Part shown: piece after piece, positions 24,124-35,603 of the stretch
Numbering within the stretch: position 1 is the stretch's first letter
How the letters are laid out: the number at the start of each line of letters is the position of its first letter
Assembly (NCBI RefSeq): GCF_004193775.1
Contig: NC_041010.1
Span: forward strand, 40,847,562-40,911,561
From: Glycine soja
Taxonomy: Eukaryota; Streptophyta; Magnoliopsida; Fabales; Fabaceae
Reading direction: 5' to 3'
Length of the DNA: 64,000 nucleotides
Notes under the pieces: model-generated
The model's input: the letters and a program-made list of their open reading frames with translations, nothing else
Told to the model about the DNA's origin: nothing
Database searches by the model: none
Position numbers and translations under genes: made by a program

Positions 24124-27100
24124 ATGCAAGACCCCGCCACCTCCGACACCACCGATCACCAAACGACGCCGTCCCCGTCGCCCTCGCCGAAGCGCAAGAC
24201 CACGACGACGACGACGACGACTAACCGTTCTAACAACAAGCGCCCCGTGTTCAAGGTCCTCCCGGGGCAGATCGCGTTCCGCCTCGTGTGCCACGCGTCC
24301 ATCGTCGGCGGCCTCATCGGCAGCTCCGGCTCCATCGTGTCGCAGCTCCGCCGCGAGACCGCCTGCAAAATCCACTGCGAGGACTCCCTCTCCTCCGCCG
24401 AGGACCGCGTCATCCTCGTCATCGGCTCCGTCTCGCCGCGAAAGGGCCTTCAACTCGGCGACGGCGGCGAGGTCGAGGTCTCCAGCGCGCAGGAAGCCAT
24501 CGTTAGGGTTTTCGAGAGGGTTTGGGGCCTCGAGGCCGAGAAAGGCGTCAATTCTAACAGAGCCGTTAACAGCGAGGTTTTCTCGAAGTTGCTAGCTCAC
24601 ACTTCGCAGATTGGTGCTGTTGTTGGCAAAGGAGGGAAGAACATAACCGCCATTAGGAACAGTACCGGTGCCAAAATTAGGGTTTGTCCTCCTCCGCAAT
24701 GCGCCACTAAAGACGAAGAGTTAGTTCTAGTAAGTTTTATTGCTATTACTGTTAATCTGTTATTAATAGAAACTGTGTTTTTAACGGTCAACGTCTTGGT
24801 TAGTGTTAATTTAGAATAAAAATCTTATTACAATGTCTGAGTGAATTCGGATTTCTAGTGTTAAGTTGGAATAAAAATCTTATTACAATGTCAGTGAGTG
24901 AATTGAGATTTCTATTTGGAATTTCTTTGTTTTGTTCCTACATCTGGATTTTATCTGATAGAACACGTTTTTTTTTTTTTTTTTTGCATATGCATATAAT
25001 TTTGGGTCCTACAGCCTATTGAATGCTTTCAATTACTTTATATAAACAAAAAATTATATATTTCTGATATAATACTTTTTTTAATAATACTTTATATTTT
25101 GTTTTTCTTTTCCTTAACCAGTATTAGCATTTACCTATAATTTTATCGGTGGTGTCAAATTGCCTACAAAGGGATTTAGTGAGGGATTTAGTGTGTGTTT
25201 GGGTGAAGGTATGGAAAATTGAGGTTATATGATTTATATTTAAATATTTTTATTAAAAAACAAGTTAACAGGAAAATTCCGTGTAAATTTTTTTTGTCCA
25301 CCTTAAAAATTATTTAAAGTTTTTTCAACTCAATTAATTTTGTACTTAAAGATATGCAAAACCAAACATACAAATATTTACCTAAAATCATGTTAGCTAA
25401 TATTTGAACCTGATTTTTTTTATCATCTAATCTAATGTGAATCCAAACATGCGAATTATCCTAGTTCCATGTTCGGGGTTTCTTTTCATGAACTTCAGAA
25501 ATAACACCATACCATTGTCATTGAAAAATCTCTATTTTGAAATTCTTTTTTCTTTATCTGGGTACTTGTTTGATTGACAGATAACTGGTGGAATTTTGGC
25601 TGTAAAGAAAGCACTGATTTCTGTATCTCATTGTCTTCAAGATTGTCCGCCATTATGCAAAGTTCCCGTTTCTTCTAGTATACCCACTGTTAGCTCTTTT
25701 GATAGGTCGTCCTCTGATCCAAATGCTGAACTTTTTCCTCGCCTTAATTCATTGTTAACCTCCATGGAAGGTTTATCTATATATGAACGGACCACAAACT
25801 CCAATGAATCCTCTAACCGTGACTCAAAAGGTGGAGAACACGAAGTTGTGTTCAGACTACTTTGCTCTAATAATGTAGCTGGGAGCGTGATTGGCAAAAG
25901 AGGGGCTATAGTCAGAGCTCTGGAAAGTAAAACAGGTGCTTCTATTATCTTTGCAGCTCCTTTAAGCGAGCATGCCGAGCGCATTGTCACCATTTCTGCT
26001 ATCGAGGTCAGTCATATGAGAATGTTCCCTATGCCACAACTAACTCAGGCTTATAGAATTTTCAGTGTTTTTTGTGTCCTCTTTCATGTGCATATGTTCA
26101 TGCAACAACGCGTAGTCATGCATTTGGTAGATCTGTTTGAAAACACATTTTGGAATTTCATAATTTTTATAGTTGATTTAACACTGCCTTTTTTTTTTTT
26201 TTTACATCCAGAGCCTTGAATCTTGTAATTCTCCTGCACAAGATGCTGTTATTCTTGTCTTTGCTAGAATTATTGAAGATCACATTGGAAAGGGTTTTCT
26301 CCAAGTCTCTAGTATGGAATCACCTGTAACTGCAAGGCTTTTAGTTGCAACAAGCACGGTAAATAGCTGGAGTGGCAATGAAGGTCAGGTGATTTTAGAA
26401 TTGAGAGAAGTAACTGGGGCTGACATACAAATATTGCATGGAGAGTCAGTTCCTAACGGTGCTTCAGATGACGATGTGGTGGTGCAGGTACACTTATAAA
26501 TTTATATAATTCAAGTTAACTTTTTTTAAAGGATCTTAAGAGTTTAAATTTATTTACCCGATGGCATGAGCTTCTGTAATTTTTTTAGATCCTGATTTTG
26601 TTGCCATATGCTGATGTTCTTTCATTAAAAAAAATGAAAAATAAAATGATCTGTTGCAAAATTTTCAATTTAAAATTTTCTAATATGGAAGACATTTTGT
26701 GACGGTATTTCTATAAAATATGTGGAAAATATCTATTACTTCCAACAAAAAAAAAGTATTCATGTGTATCACTCTGTGATTGGTGGATTTTGATGCTTTT
26801 GTGTGCCGATATAGGTTAGGCCTTAACTGATAACAAATATCTTATCTTGTTGCACTGGGTTGAGGCATTTGAGCACTCAGAATAGACTGATTTTCTTGTT
26901 ATGGCTCCAACAATCTTTTGTTAGTGTCTCCTAGTCAAGTTTATACAGAGAAGTGGTTTCGTGCAGATCACTGGAGAATACAGATGTGTACAAAATGCCC
27001 TATATAAAATTACTTCTAGAATCAGGGATAATCTTTCACCCAATGAGGCGGTTACTGAAGCAAGACCGAAATCCAATTGGAAAGTGAATAAGGATCCTGT

Positions 27101-28686
27101 AAAGGGTAAACCTTTTTCCCGTGGAAAATCTGCGTTTCCTTCTGGGAGGTTTCTGCCACGGGTATTCTTCACCTCCTTTGTGTTTATTGCGTTCCAATTT
27201 CTATGATAACTCTTCCAATTCTTCCAATGCTCATAGGATGAGATTGATTGGGAGTTTGTATATTTGCAGAATGCAGGGGTCCATGCTGAAACAATATTAC
27301 AAAATGGAGAATTACATACGGATTTAAGTGAGAATTTGGAACGTGGGAGGTTAGTATAATGCTGCATGCCACGGACTACAATGGCTTGGCGTCATTTTAC
27401 ACCTTTTCCTTTTTATTGTTCCGGTCTTCGTAAAGTTGAGCATTTGATATATATAGTAATTGCCTAAAATTTCTCTTTAGAGAGTTTGTGTGTTATTTGT
27501 GATAGTGATTTCGTGTATAGAGATTAATCTTATATGGGACTGGGTACAGAAATGAAGCAGATAGACATATCATCGATATAGCTGGAAGTAGAGAAAGGGG
27601 GTTGTATAATTAATGATTTTGTTTTTCAATTTTTGTTGAATTGAAAAAGATTTATATAGGTTACATTATCATATAAATATTCAATTAGTAATATCTTTGA
27701 TTCCTAATTATTTGATGTAGAGCCCAATGGCATAATATATTAACTACAACTACAAGTCGATAAAATAAGTAACTTAGTGCTGGATAGACAAAATGTATCA
27801 ATTTGTTAAGATATCTCCTGGCATCTGATCTTTCTCTTAACCTTTGTGCTTGATAAAATCCTTTGACAGAGGAAACATGTTTGCTACGGTGACAAATACT
27901 ACTGTGGAGATAATAGTTTCTGAACACGTCTTTGGTTCTGTTTATGGTGAAGATGGTGGCAATTTGGATCGAATCAGACAGGTGCTTAATTATTTCCTTA
28001 AGAAAGATATGGTGGATTATTAGGTTGAGGTGAATTGTGGTTGGGTTTTAATTTTTTCTTATTAAATGATGTGATTTGATTAAAGGTGGCTTCTGATTAA
28101 TAATTTTTATCAAGGTAAAATACAACATTTTTTTATTAATAATATCTGGGTAAGAAACTTTGACTCCATTTTGTTACATTTGTTGGGAGCAATTTTTCGT
28201 TTTTTTGTACTATGGTATTTATTGGCCATTATCAAAGTTTAGCTTTGACAGCTATATTTATTAATCGACATATTTGTTTGTAAGATTGTAACCTGCCGAA
28301 AATTTGAGTGAATATGTTATTATCTATATTTGCTTTTGAAGCTTACACGTGCTTGGACATATTCACCCCCAAGATATAAACGAATTCAGATTTGTGTTTA
28401 GTACCCTATAATCAATATGAATCTTGGCTGTTATTATACTACTAGTATCACTGTTCTATATAGCCACTTGCTCTAAATATTTCTAGATTGCTGAAATGGT
28501 TTAACAATGATGTTGGTATTAATGTGTCTAGTATTTTGGGACCAGATTTCAGGTGCAACTGTTACGGTTTATGATCCTTCCGTTGGTACAAGTGGAGGGA
28601 AAGTTGTCATATCTGGGACACCAGATCAAACCTTGGCAGCGCAGAGCTTGCTTCAAGCCTTTATTCAAACGGGAGAAGTAAGCTGA
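24124..28686 (+). CDS. RNA-binding protein with five KH domains, 611 aa
   Basis: Proposed exons: 24124-24729, 25581-26006, 26212-26487, 26967-27161, 27270-27349, 27870-27981 and 28546-28686, all GT-AG and frame-consistent, ending EVS-stop. Five KH modules are visible by their GxxG loops: GSSG (residues 66-69), GKGG (168-171), GKRG (307-310), a degenerate GNEG (399-402) and GEDG (554-557). The first, fourth and fifth lack basic loop residues, so KH2 and KH3 look most competent for RNA binding. The N-terminus is Pro/Ser/Thr-rich with a basic KRK and a Thr run from an ACG microsatellite. The layout fits the plant PCBP/HEN4-like group, nuclear factors in pre-mRNA processing, and resembles At2g22600 from memory. 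Intron 1 (851 bp) carries a 55-bp tandem duplication. The specific RNA target is unknown. Confidence 0.9.
24201..24221 (+). repeat. (ACG)n coding microsatellite
   Basis: Seven tandem ACG units in KH exon 1, encoding a Thr run at about residues 26-33 together with a neighbouring ACC. Confidence 0.85.
24802..24913 (+). repeat. 55-bp imperfect tandem duplication in KH intron 1
   Basis: AGTGTTAATTTAGAATAAAA at 24802 recurs as AGTGTTAAGTTGGAATAAAA at 24857. Both copies continue with the same TCTTATTACAATGTC block and a GAGTGAATT.GATTTCT end. Confidence 0.85.
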
Positions 28687-29060
28687 TGGAAAGCTGCATT
28701 TCATCATCAGTTGATGCCATGAATGGTGTATATAGTTATGTCAATGTCACACGACAACCTTCCCCTTGTGAATACGGATTCACTCTTTTTTTCTTAAAGA
28801 TGATGCTTGCCTCCTTATAGACTATAACACAGATTTTGCTCTCTTTCTCTCCCTCCCTCCTCCACACTCTGTCTCACTTTTAATTTAAGGTTCACCATAG
28901 TACCATTTTGCTCCAAGACCCATTTATATTCATCCTCACCCCCATTTCTGTCTTTTTATATATATATATATATATATTAATATGCCCATTGTCAATAGAG
29001 TTTGCAGAAAAAAGAAAAATAAAAAGACAAGAATGATATTTTTTTTTGGCAAATATAAAA
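28687..29060. other. KH 3' untranslated region and flank
   Basis: The likely 3' untranslated region, CT-rich around 28840-28860, contains a (TA)n run at 28957-28979. No gene was recognised. Confidence 0.5.
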
Positions 29061-29330
29061 TAGGTTTAAATATTTTCTTTTCCTTGTAATTTAGTATTTT
29101 TTTCATTTTCATTGTTATATTTTTTTTTTGTTTTAGTCCTTGTAAAATATTATTTATTTTGAAATGTTAAAAAAAGTGTTTGGAACAATGGAAAAAATAT
29201 TATTTAAATTCTAAAGGGTTGTAAGGACAAAAAGAAAATGTTTTGTAAGAATTAAAATGATTTTTTTATGAATGAAAATGAAAAAAAATATTAAATTATA
29301 TAGATAAAAAATGTATTTTAACATAAAAAA
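29061..29330. mobile_element. MITE-like inverted-repeat element
   Basis: Its left end, TAGGTTTAAATATTTTC followed by TTTAGTATTTTTTTCATTTT, matches the reverse complement of its right end (AATGAAAATGAAAAAAAATA then ATGTATTTTAACATA), giving TIRs of about 45-50 bp. The inner GTCCTTGTAA and TTGTAAGGAC also pair. This family, whose ends recall GGTTTAAATAT...GGTCC, is frequent in legume genomes. No coding capacity. Confidence 0.6.
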
Positions 29331-30824
29331 ATGAATAGGTAAACTTATTCTGAAAACAATCAGTTTAAAGTAAAAAATAGTACTCTATTAGATTTCCAAT
29401 GATACAACTGTAGCTGGAGAATAATAATTGCGTTTGCTGACTTTTATTATAGTCATGTTGGTCCTCTATTTGTAACAATAACTGATAGTGGAACACCACG
29501 ATCCAAGGAGACAGAGGACCATCTTAATTCTTAATCCAAAGACGACTTTATATAAATCCTGTTTTCGTGTCTTTCCTATGATATTACTGTAGCTGGAGTA
29601 TAATACAAGTAACATTGAATTCAAATCTAGGGAACAATTTGGTTTACCAATTCAAATGAGGTTTATGTTTGCTTTATGAATTCAAATACTATTATCAATT
29701 ATATTTCATTATGAATAATTAAGATTAAACACATGAATTTTTAAAAAGTTATATGATTGTTTTAAATGATCATATGAATTTAAATATTGATCATTTATGC
29801 ATAATTATATAACTCACATTTGCTATTCTTATATTAAAAATAATAATAATGTAAAATATTTTTAAATCGTTATTAGATTTAAATTTTCTCTCACTATATT
29901 GAATTTTTTCGACTCTAACAATAAAGCTTGTTTAAATTTATCTCAATTATTATTTTTTTATAGACATTTAATTTCTTTGATGTAATAGTTAAATTTACCT
30001 CATTTTCAACGAATGTAGCTCAATTGATGATAAACATTGAGTTTTTATAATTACATAAAAATTGTCTACTAGAGCATGCATACTAATTTGTGCCTTAGTG
30101 GGTCCAAGACCCTCCTCCTTCATGGAGTGGTGTAGAGTTAAAGATTCTACAATTAGCGGTGCAGAGAGTTTGTCTTCCTCTTGTGATTCAATTTCTGGAA
30201 CTACTATTAGGAATTGGTTGTTACAATCACTTTTGGGATGAAACTTCTCTTCATAATTATAACATAACCTTCTGTCTCTCCGAACTTGGATTTCCTTGGA
30301 AGAAAGACATTTTATACTAGGAGGTGAGGATTAAATTTCTCATCGCAATATTATAACATAGCCTCTTGTCTCTCCAAGCTCGAAATTCCTTAGAGAAAGG
30401 CATTTTATACTTAATTAGGAGATTTCGTCACCGTGAAGCTTTGAGTCTTTAAAAAAAGGGACTAAAATGAACATTTGTATAAACTTAATTAAAAGACCAT
30501 TTTGAACCTTCTTTTGCGGAACCAATTTAAGTCTTCAAAAAAAACAAAAAGGACTAAAGAATGAACCTACTAAATAACATAAAGGACCAAAGTGAATACT
30601 TACCAATATTTTCTCCATTACCAGCATGTATACCAATAGTGTCTTCTGCTGCTTCTGGAGTATGTTTATCAGAACTTGTTGTTCGGTTCTCAACTTATAT
30701 ACCATCATTGGCAGCATCACACTTTATTAGCACTTATACAAGGATTCTCATTGACACATCTAAACAATGTAACCACAATTGGTTGTTACACTGAAAGATA
30801 ACAACTTTAGATATCCTTTTCCTT
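29331..30824. other. Intergenic region with an imperfect tandem repeat
   Basis: AT-rich. At about 30243-30425 two roughly 95-bp copies share ATTATAACATA.CCT, CTGTCTCTCC-like and GCATTTTATACT blocks. A frame at 30535-30720 on the minus strand is not recognisable. No intact gene. Confidence 0.5.
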
Positions 30825-31058
30825 CACCGGGTAGAGCAACTACACCATGTTTTTGTCTCGAAAATTCAAAGTTCGATCAAAGAGCTTTCTAATGTTTGGT
30901 GTAACAAAAAGAATGAGTCTGGCTATGCGTTGGTTGAGTTTAAGCAATGGTTTTCTCATTTGACATTCAACATTGTTCTTCAAATGCCAATGAGATATTT
31001 TAATGCTGCAATTGTGGATGATGAAAAGGCACAAAAATATTGCCCAAATAGGAAATGA
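30825..31058 (+). pseudogene. CYP82-like cytochrome P450 fragment
   Basis: One frame from about 30828 reads RVEQLHHVFVSKIQ, then IKELSNVWCNKKNESGYALV, then EFKQWFSHLTFNIVLQM and RYFNAAIVDDEKAQ before a stop at 31056. This matches the region between the B and F helices of legume CYP82 enzymes, which oxidise specialised metabolites at the ER. The usual GKR before YF is shortened, and nothing before or after is recognisable: no membrane anchor, I-helix or heme Cys. About 75 codons of a roughly 520-residue enzyme remain, so this is a dead fragment. Confidence 0.75.
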
Positions 31059-31454
31059 CCCAAAACTGTAGGAAATTAAAGGATCGAAATGTAAAACAAT
31101 TTAAGGAACTAGGATATTTTTAAATCTAACGGAAACTGTCCAAATAAAAAACCAACGGTAAAAAAATTAGTGTCAAATTTCGTGATTGATATTTTCATAC
31201 AACTTTATCGTTTAAGATTTTTTTTTTTTGATAGGAGATTTATCTCTGATAATTAAATCAGCTTATCTATAGGATTATTATCATCATCTTTTCTTATCAT
31301 TAATCTTTATATGTTTATCCTATTCTTACTATTTAAAGTCCTTAGCTTTTTACTCTTCCATACTCTTCTTTTACAGCTAAAACTTTTGTTCAACATCTCA
31401 ATTCTCAAAACTATTTTCTCTTTTTCAATTCTAAGCTTTATTCCTTTTACCACT

Positions 31455-32246
31455 ATGAGGGACTTGAAAACTTTACGGGAATTGACTGCAAGTGTTACAG
31501 ATTGGGAGTCACGTAAGAAGATACCTTGCAAACCTTTCTGGTCTAAATTTTTGGATTTGATAATATCCCTACATGCGCCAGAATTATATAGCAAAGAAGA
31601 GTTGGATCAAACCAGTTATAGCTGCAAACTATTGTCAGGGGTTGAGTCAAAGTCATAGACAAAGAATGTTAAGATGGAGACCCGAAAAAGGTACGCAATT
31701 GTAACCAAATTTATGTAGTTTATATTTTCTGTTACCGCAATTTTTATGTAGTTTATATGTTATTTTATATGTACTAAAGTATATGATCCCTGTCAATGCA
31801 GACAAATTGAAGAAATTCCTCAAGAGGAAAGAGTCTTGAGTCTTGACAACGAATAAAAAACCGAGATAACTTCAACAAACAATAGACGACCACCAGCACC
31901 ACCAAATTTGCCAGTACATTTTATGAATCGAGTCACTCAGTTGAATGGTCATGATCTTAAATTTGTCATGCACAAGCAACTCTTCAACTCAGATGTGAAT
32001 CCAAATAGCAATCGTTTGTCAATGCCAATCAAAGAAATTATGTGTAATTTCTTCACTGAAGCTGAGATTGAAAAATTGGATGAAGGCACCGAAGGAAAAG
32101 GACGACTTCTTGGTCTAGAAGTGACTGTGTTGGATCCATGTCTTAGAGAATTTACTTTACCATCGAAGAAGTGGGGCATGCAAAGGACCGACACCTACAA
32201 CCTAGTCAAGAATTGGAATAATATTATCTCTGTTAATAATTTTTGA
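31455..32246 (+). pseudogene. B3/DUF313-type DNA-binding protein pseudogene
   Basis: Proposed exons 31455-31690 and 31802-32246 join in frame (AG plus A) through a GT-AG intron. The 3' exon encodes a plant B3 domain of the At2g31720-like (DUF313) kind: LPVHFMNRVTQLNGHDLKFV, then LFNSDVNPNSNRLSMPIKEI, then GLEVTVLDPCL and TDTYNLVKNWNNII. B3 proteins of this class are presumed nuclear DNA binders. The joined frame carries a TAG at 31656-31658 and a TAA at 31854-31856, both in the non-B3 part. Either these are real nonsense mutations, or alternative splice sites remove them. The short distance from ATG to B3 domain is normal for the group. I favour a recently inactivated or marginal gene. Confidence 0.7.
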
Positions 32247-32498
32247 AGCATATCAAGAACTCCAAATATGGTCAAAAAGGGTTTTCATGATAAGCTTTAT
32301 TTTCTATTAAACAAACTTTGATATGCACACTTTGTTTAGTTTTGATGTTAATATTTTTTTTTAATCTTAGGTCACATATTATGGGTATCTTTCAATTCAT
32401 TGGATCAAAGACTAGTTTCGTTTTCGTTGCGTGATTGTCGTTGACCTAACAGAGTTTTACACACGTTGGTCCAAGATCGTCATCACGAACACCATCAT

Positions 32499-35400
32499 TG
32501 TAACATCCCGTTTTTCGTCAAATAAATAAAAAGAGTTTTTATTTAAATATTAATAGAGTTTTTAGAAATTAAATAAATGAGAGAAAAATATTTTTGTTAA
32601 TTGAAATAAGGGTTTCATAGCATTAGAAAATAAATAAAGTATAATGATTTTTTAGAAAACAAAGGAATGTTTTAATTAGTTATTTATTCAATGAAAGAAT
32701 GAAATATAGTTTCTTTTCATAAAATAATAATAAAAATAATAGAGTAAATAATATGTTGAAAGTACCATAACTATAAATAGAAACATATTATGTTAGTTTT
32801 TACATTTATGAGATATGTCTTTATGCTTTCTCTTCCTCTTAAATTTATTTTCCTTTTTTTCTCTCCCAAAACTCTTTTTTTTTATGCATACATCTAAATT
32901 TGTCACCTTCGAAACTTATTTTCGCACATTTCCACCGTTGCGATTGACAAAATAATGTCTGTAGAGAGAGAAATGCCCTTTGCATGGAGACAACGAAACA
33001 GAGACTCCAATCTCTTCTCCTTTTCTCTAATGCTTGAAAATCCTAACAAAGCAACCAAAAGAAAAACTTAAGGAATCTTAGGGAACTATTAAAGACGTCG
33101 CTATTGCTTCCGGACTACACACGTGAGTCCGTTTAGAGGTAAGGAATGAGTTTATCGCAATTGGAGTTAGAATAAACATGAGTATGAATTCTTAGAGGAT
33201 CAAATTGTGATCTATTTTTGGATGTTTATGATTATAATTCTGCCTTTATGATTATAATCACGAGATTTTTATGTTTGACGGACCAATTGATGTCCTAAAA
33301 CAAATTAGTTGATAAAATTGAGTGCTTTTAGTGTTTTTTTTTGTGTTTTGAACCTATAATTTTGATATGATTATGTGAAATTATTTGAGGGGTTTTACTC
33401 CCCATGTTGTAAGAAGCATTTTTGTATAATTTGTTTGTGTTATGGACAAGATTTACTAGATTAGTGTAATAAATTGTTATATTGGGATCATGAAATTGTG
33501 ATTGTGTGTAAGTGATAAATTGAATGTGATGAATTATGAGATATATATGTATTGAGATATTGCATGTATTGAGTTGTGAGCTATGAATTGTGCAATCACT
33601 CAATTGTAAGACCCTTTAAGAGCGACGAGTTAATGCGTGACGAGTATTGTGAAATGATCCACTTTGGGAACCTGATGAGTTGAATCACTTTGAGGTCCGA
33701 CGAGTTAAAATGATTTTGAAAATAATTGAGTAGTTATGTGTATTGCATAGTTCATAGGTAAAATTTGTATTTGTTTCATGTATATATTAATTTTGTGCCA
33801 TGTGTATATGATTTATGAGGTGTGATAACATGTTGTTTTGGGATTATAACATGGTGATTGAGATTGAGATTGAATGTATGTGATAAATTGAGTATGTGTT
33901 GAATTGTAAGATACAAGTGTATTAAGATATTGTGTGCATTGAGTTGTGAGCTATGAACCGTACAATCACACAACTGTAAGACCCTTTAAGGGCGACAAGT
34001 TAATGCGTAACGAGTATTGTGATGAGATCCACAAAGTGATTAAACTCGTTGGGTTCCCACAGTGGATCCCATCACAATATTTGTCGCGCATTAACTCGTC
34101 GTCCTTAAAGGATTTTACAGTCGTATGATTGTATACTTCATAACTCACAACTCAATACACATAACATCTTTATACACATGTATCTTATAATTCAACAGAT
34201 ACTCAATTTATCACATACACTCAATCTCAATCACCATGTTATAATATCAAAACAACATGTTATAACACCTCGTGAATCATATACACATAAAATAGTATTA
34301 ATATATACATGGCACAAACACAGACTTTACCTATGAACTACGTAATACACACAACTACTCAATTATTTTCAAAATCATTTTAACTTGTTGTGTCTCAATA
34401 ATTCAACTCGTTGGGTTCCCAAATTGAATCCCATCACAATACTCATCGCGTTTTAACTCGTCGCCTTTAAAGGGTCTTACAGTTGAGTGATTACATAATT
34501 CATAGCTCACAACATAATACATACAACATTTCAATACACATGTATCTCACAATTCATCACATATTCAATTGATTACTTATACAATCTCAATCACAATTTC
34601 ATGATTTCAATATAACAATTTATCACGCTGATCTAGTAAATATTGTCCAAAATACAAATAAATTATACAAAAATGTTTCTCACAACATTGAGAGTAAAAT
34701 CCCTTAAACAATTTCACTTAATCATATCAAAATCAAAGGAATCAAAATTATAGGTTCAAAAACAAAAATAAAATAAAATACTAAGAGCACTCAATTTTAT
34801 CAACCAATTTGCATTAAGACATCAATTGGTCCGTCAAATATAACAATGTCATGATTATAATCATAAAGGTAGAATTATAATCATAAACATCCCAAAATAG
34901 ACCCAAAATTGATTTTCTAAGGATCTCTATACATGTTCATTCTAACCCTAATTGCGATAAACTCATCCCTTACCTCTAAGCAGACTCACGTGTGTAGTTT
35001 GGAAGCGATACTGGTGTCTTTAGTGGTTCCCTAAGATTCCTTAACTTTTTTTTCTAGTTGCTCTGCTAGGGTTTTCATGCAGTAGAGAGAAAGAGAAGAG
35101 ATTGAAACCTCAGTTTCTCTATCTCCATTTGAGGATCATTTCTCTCTCTACAGACATTATTTCGCAAATACGGACAGTGGAATTGTGAGAAAATGAGTTT
35201 CAAAGGTGGTGTCCAAATTTCACGACGATCCAACGGTTAACAGGTCTAAAATTATAATTTTACTAGAATAAGTTTAGGTGTATGCGGGAAAAAAGAGGGT
35301 ATTGAGAGAGGAAGAAGAAACAAAGTGGCATACTCTCTCATACTATTGTTTACTCTATTTTTATTTTATTTTATTATTTTATAAAAAGGAACACTATTTT

Positions 35401-35598
35401 ACTCTTTCATTGAATAAATAACTAATTAAAACATCCCTTTATTTTCTAAAACATCATTTTGCTCTATTTATTTTCTAATACTATGAAATCTTTATTTTAA
35501 TTAATAAAACCCCTTTTCTGTCATTTATTTAATTTCTAAAAAATATTAATTTTTAAATAAAACTTTTTTATTCATTTGACAAAAAACGAGGTGTTATA
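32499..35598. mobile_element. Giant 3.1-kb inverted repeat (foldback) with 1.53-kb arms
   Basis: The left arm 32499-34032 and right arm 34062-35598 are imperfect reverse complements over their whole length, with a 29-bp loop at 34033-34061. The outer ends are TGTAACATCCCGTTTTTCGT on the left and, on the opposite strand at the right, TATAACACCTCGTTTTTTGT. Matching landmarks along both arms include TTTTAATTAGTTATTTATTC, GATTATAATCAT and GACCCTTTAA. The flanks both read ATCAT (32494-32498 and 35599-35603), a candidate 5-bp target-site duplication. TGTAACAnCCCG recalls LTR termini, so two 5'-LTR-like pieces in tail-to-tail arrangement are one possibility; a Mutator-like foldback is another. No transposase frame is present. 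A transcript would form a very long hairpin RNA. Confidence 0.85.
33478..34030 (+). repeat. Direct repeat pair inside the left hairpin arm
   Basis: A block of about 180 bp at 33478-33655 recurs at 33834-34025. GAGTTGTGAGCTATGA occurs at 33571 and 33941, 370 bp apart, each followed by a GACCCTTTAAG.GCGAC block. The right arm carries the same pair inverted. Confidence 0.8.
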
Positions 35599-35603
35599 AT
35601 CAT

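Noticed and set aside
23941..24453. Minus-strand 170-codon Arg/Gly-rich frame
   Set aside because: Lies opposite KH exon 1, where the plus strand encodes a clear KH domain; composition reflects the complement of GC-rich codons.
31908..32194. Opposite-strand frame over the B3 exon
   Set aside because: Shadow of the B3 domain, whose plus-strand reading is clear.
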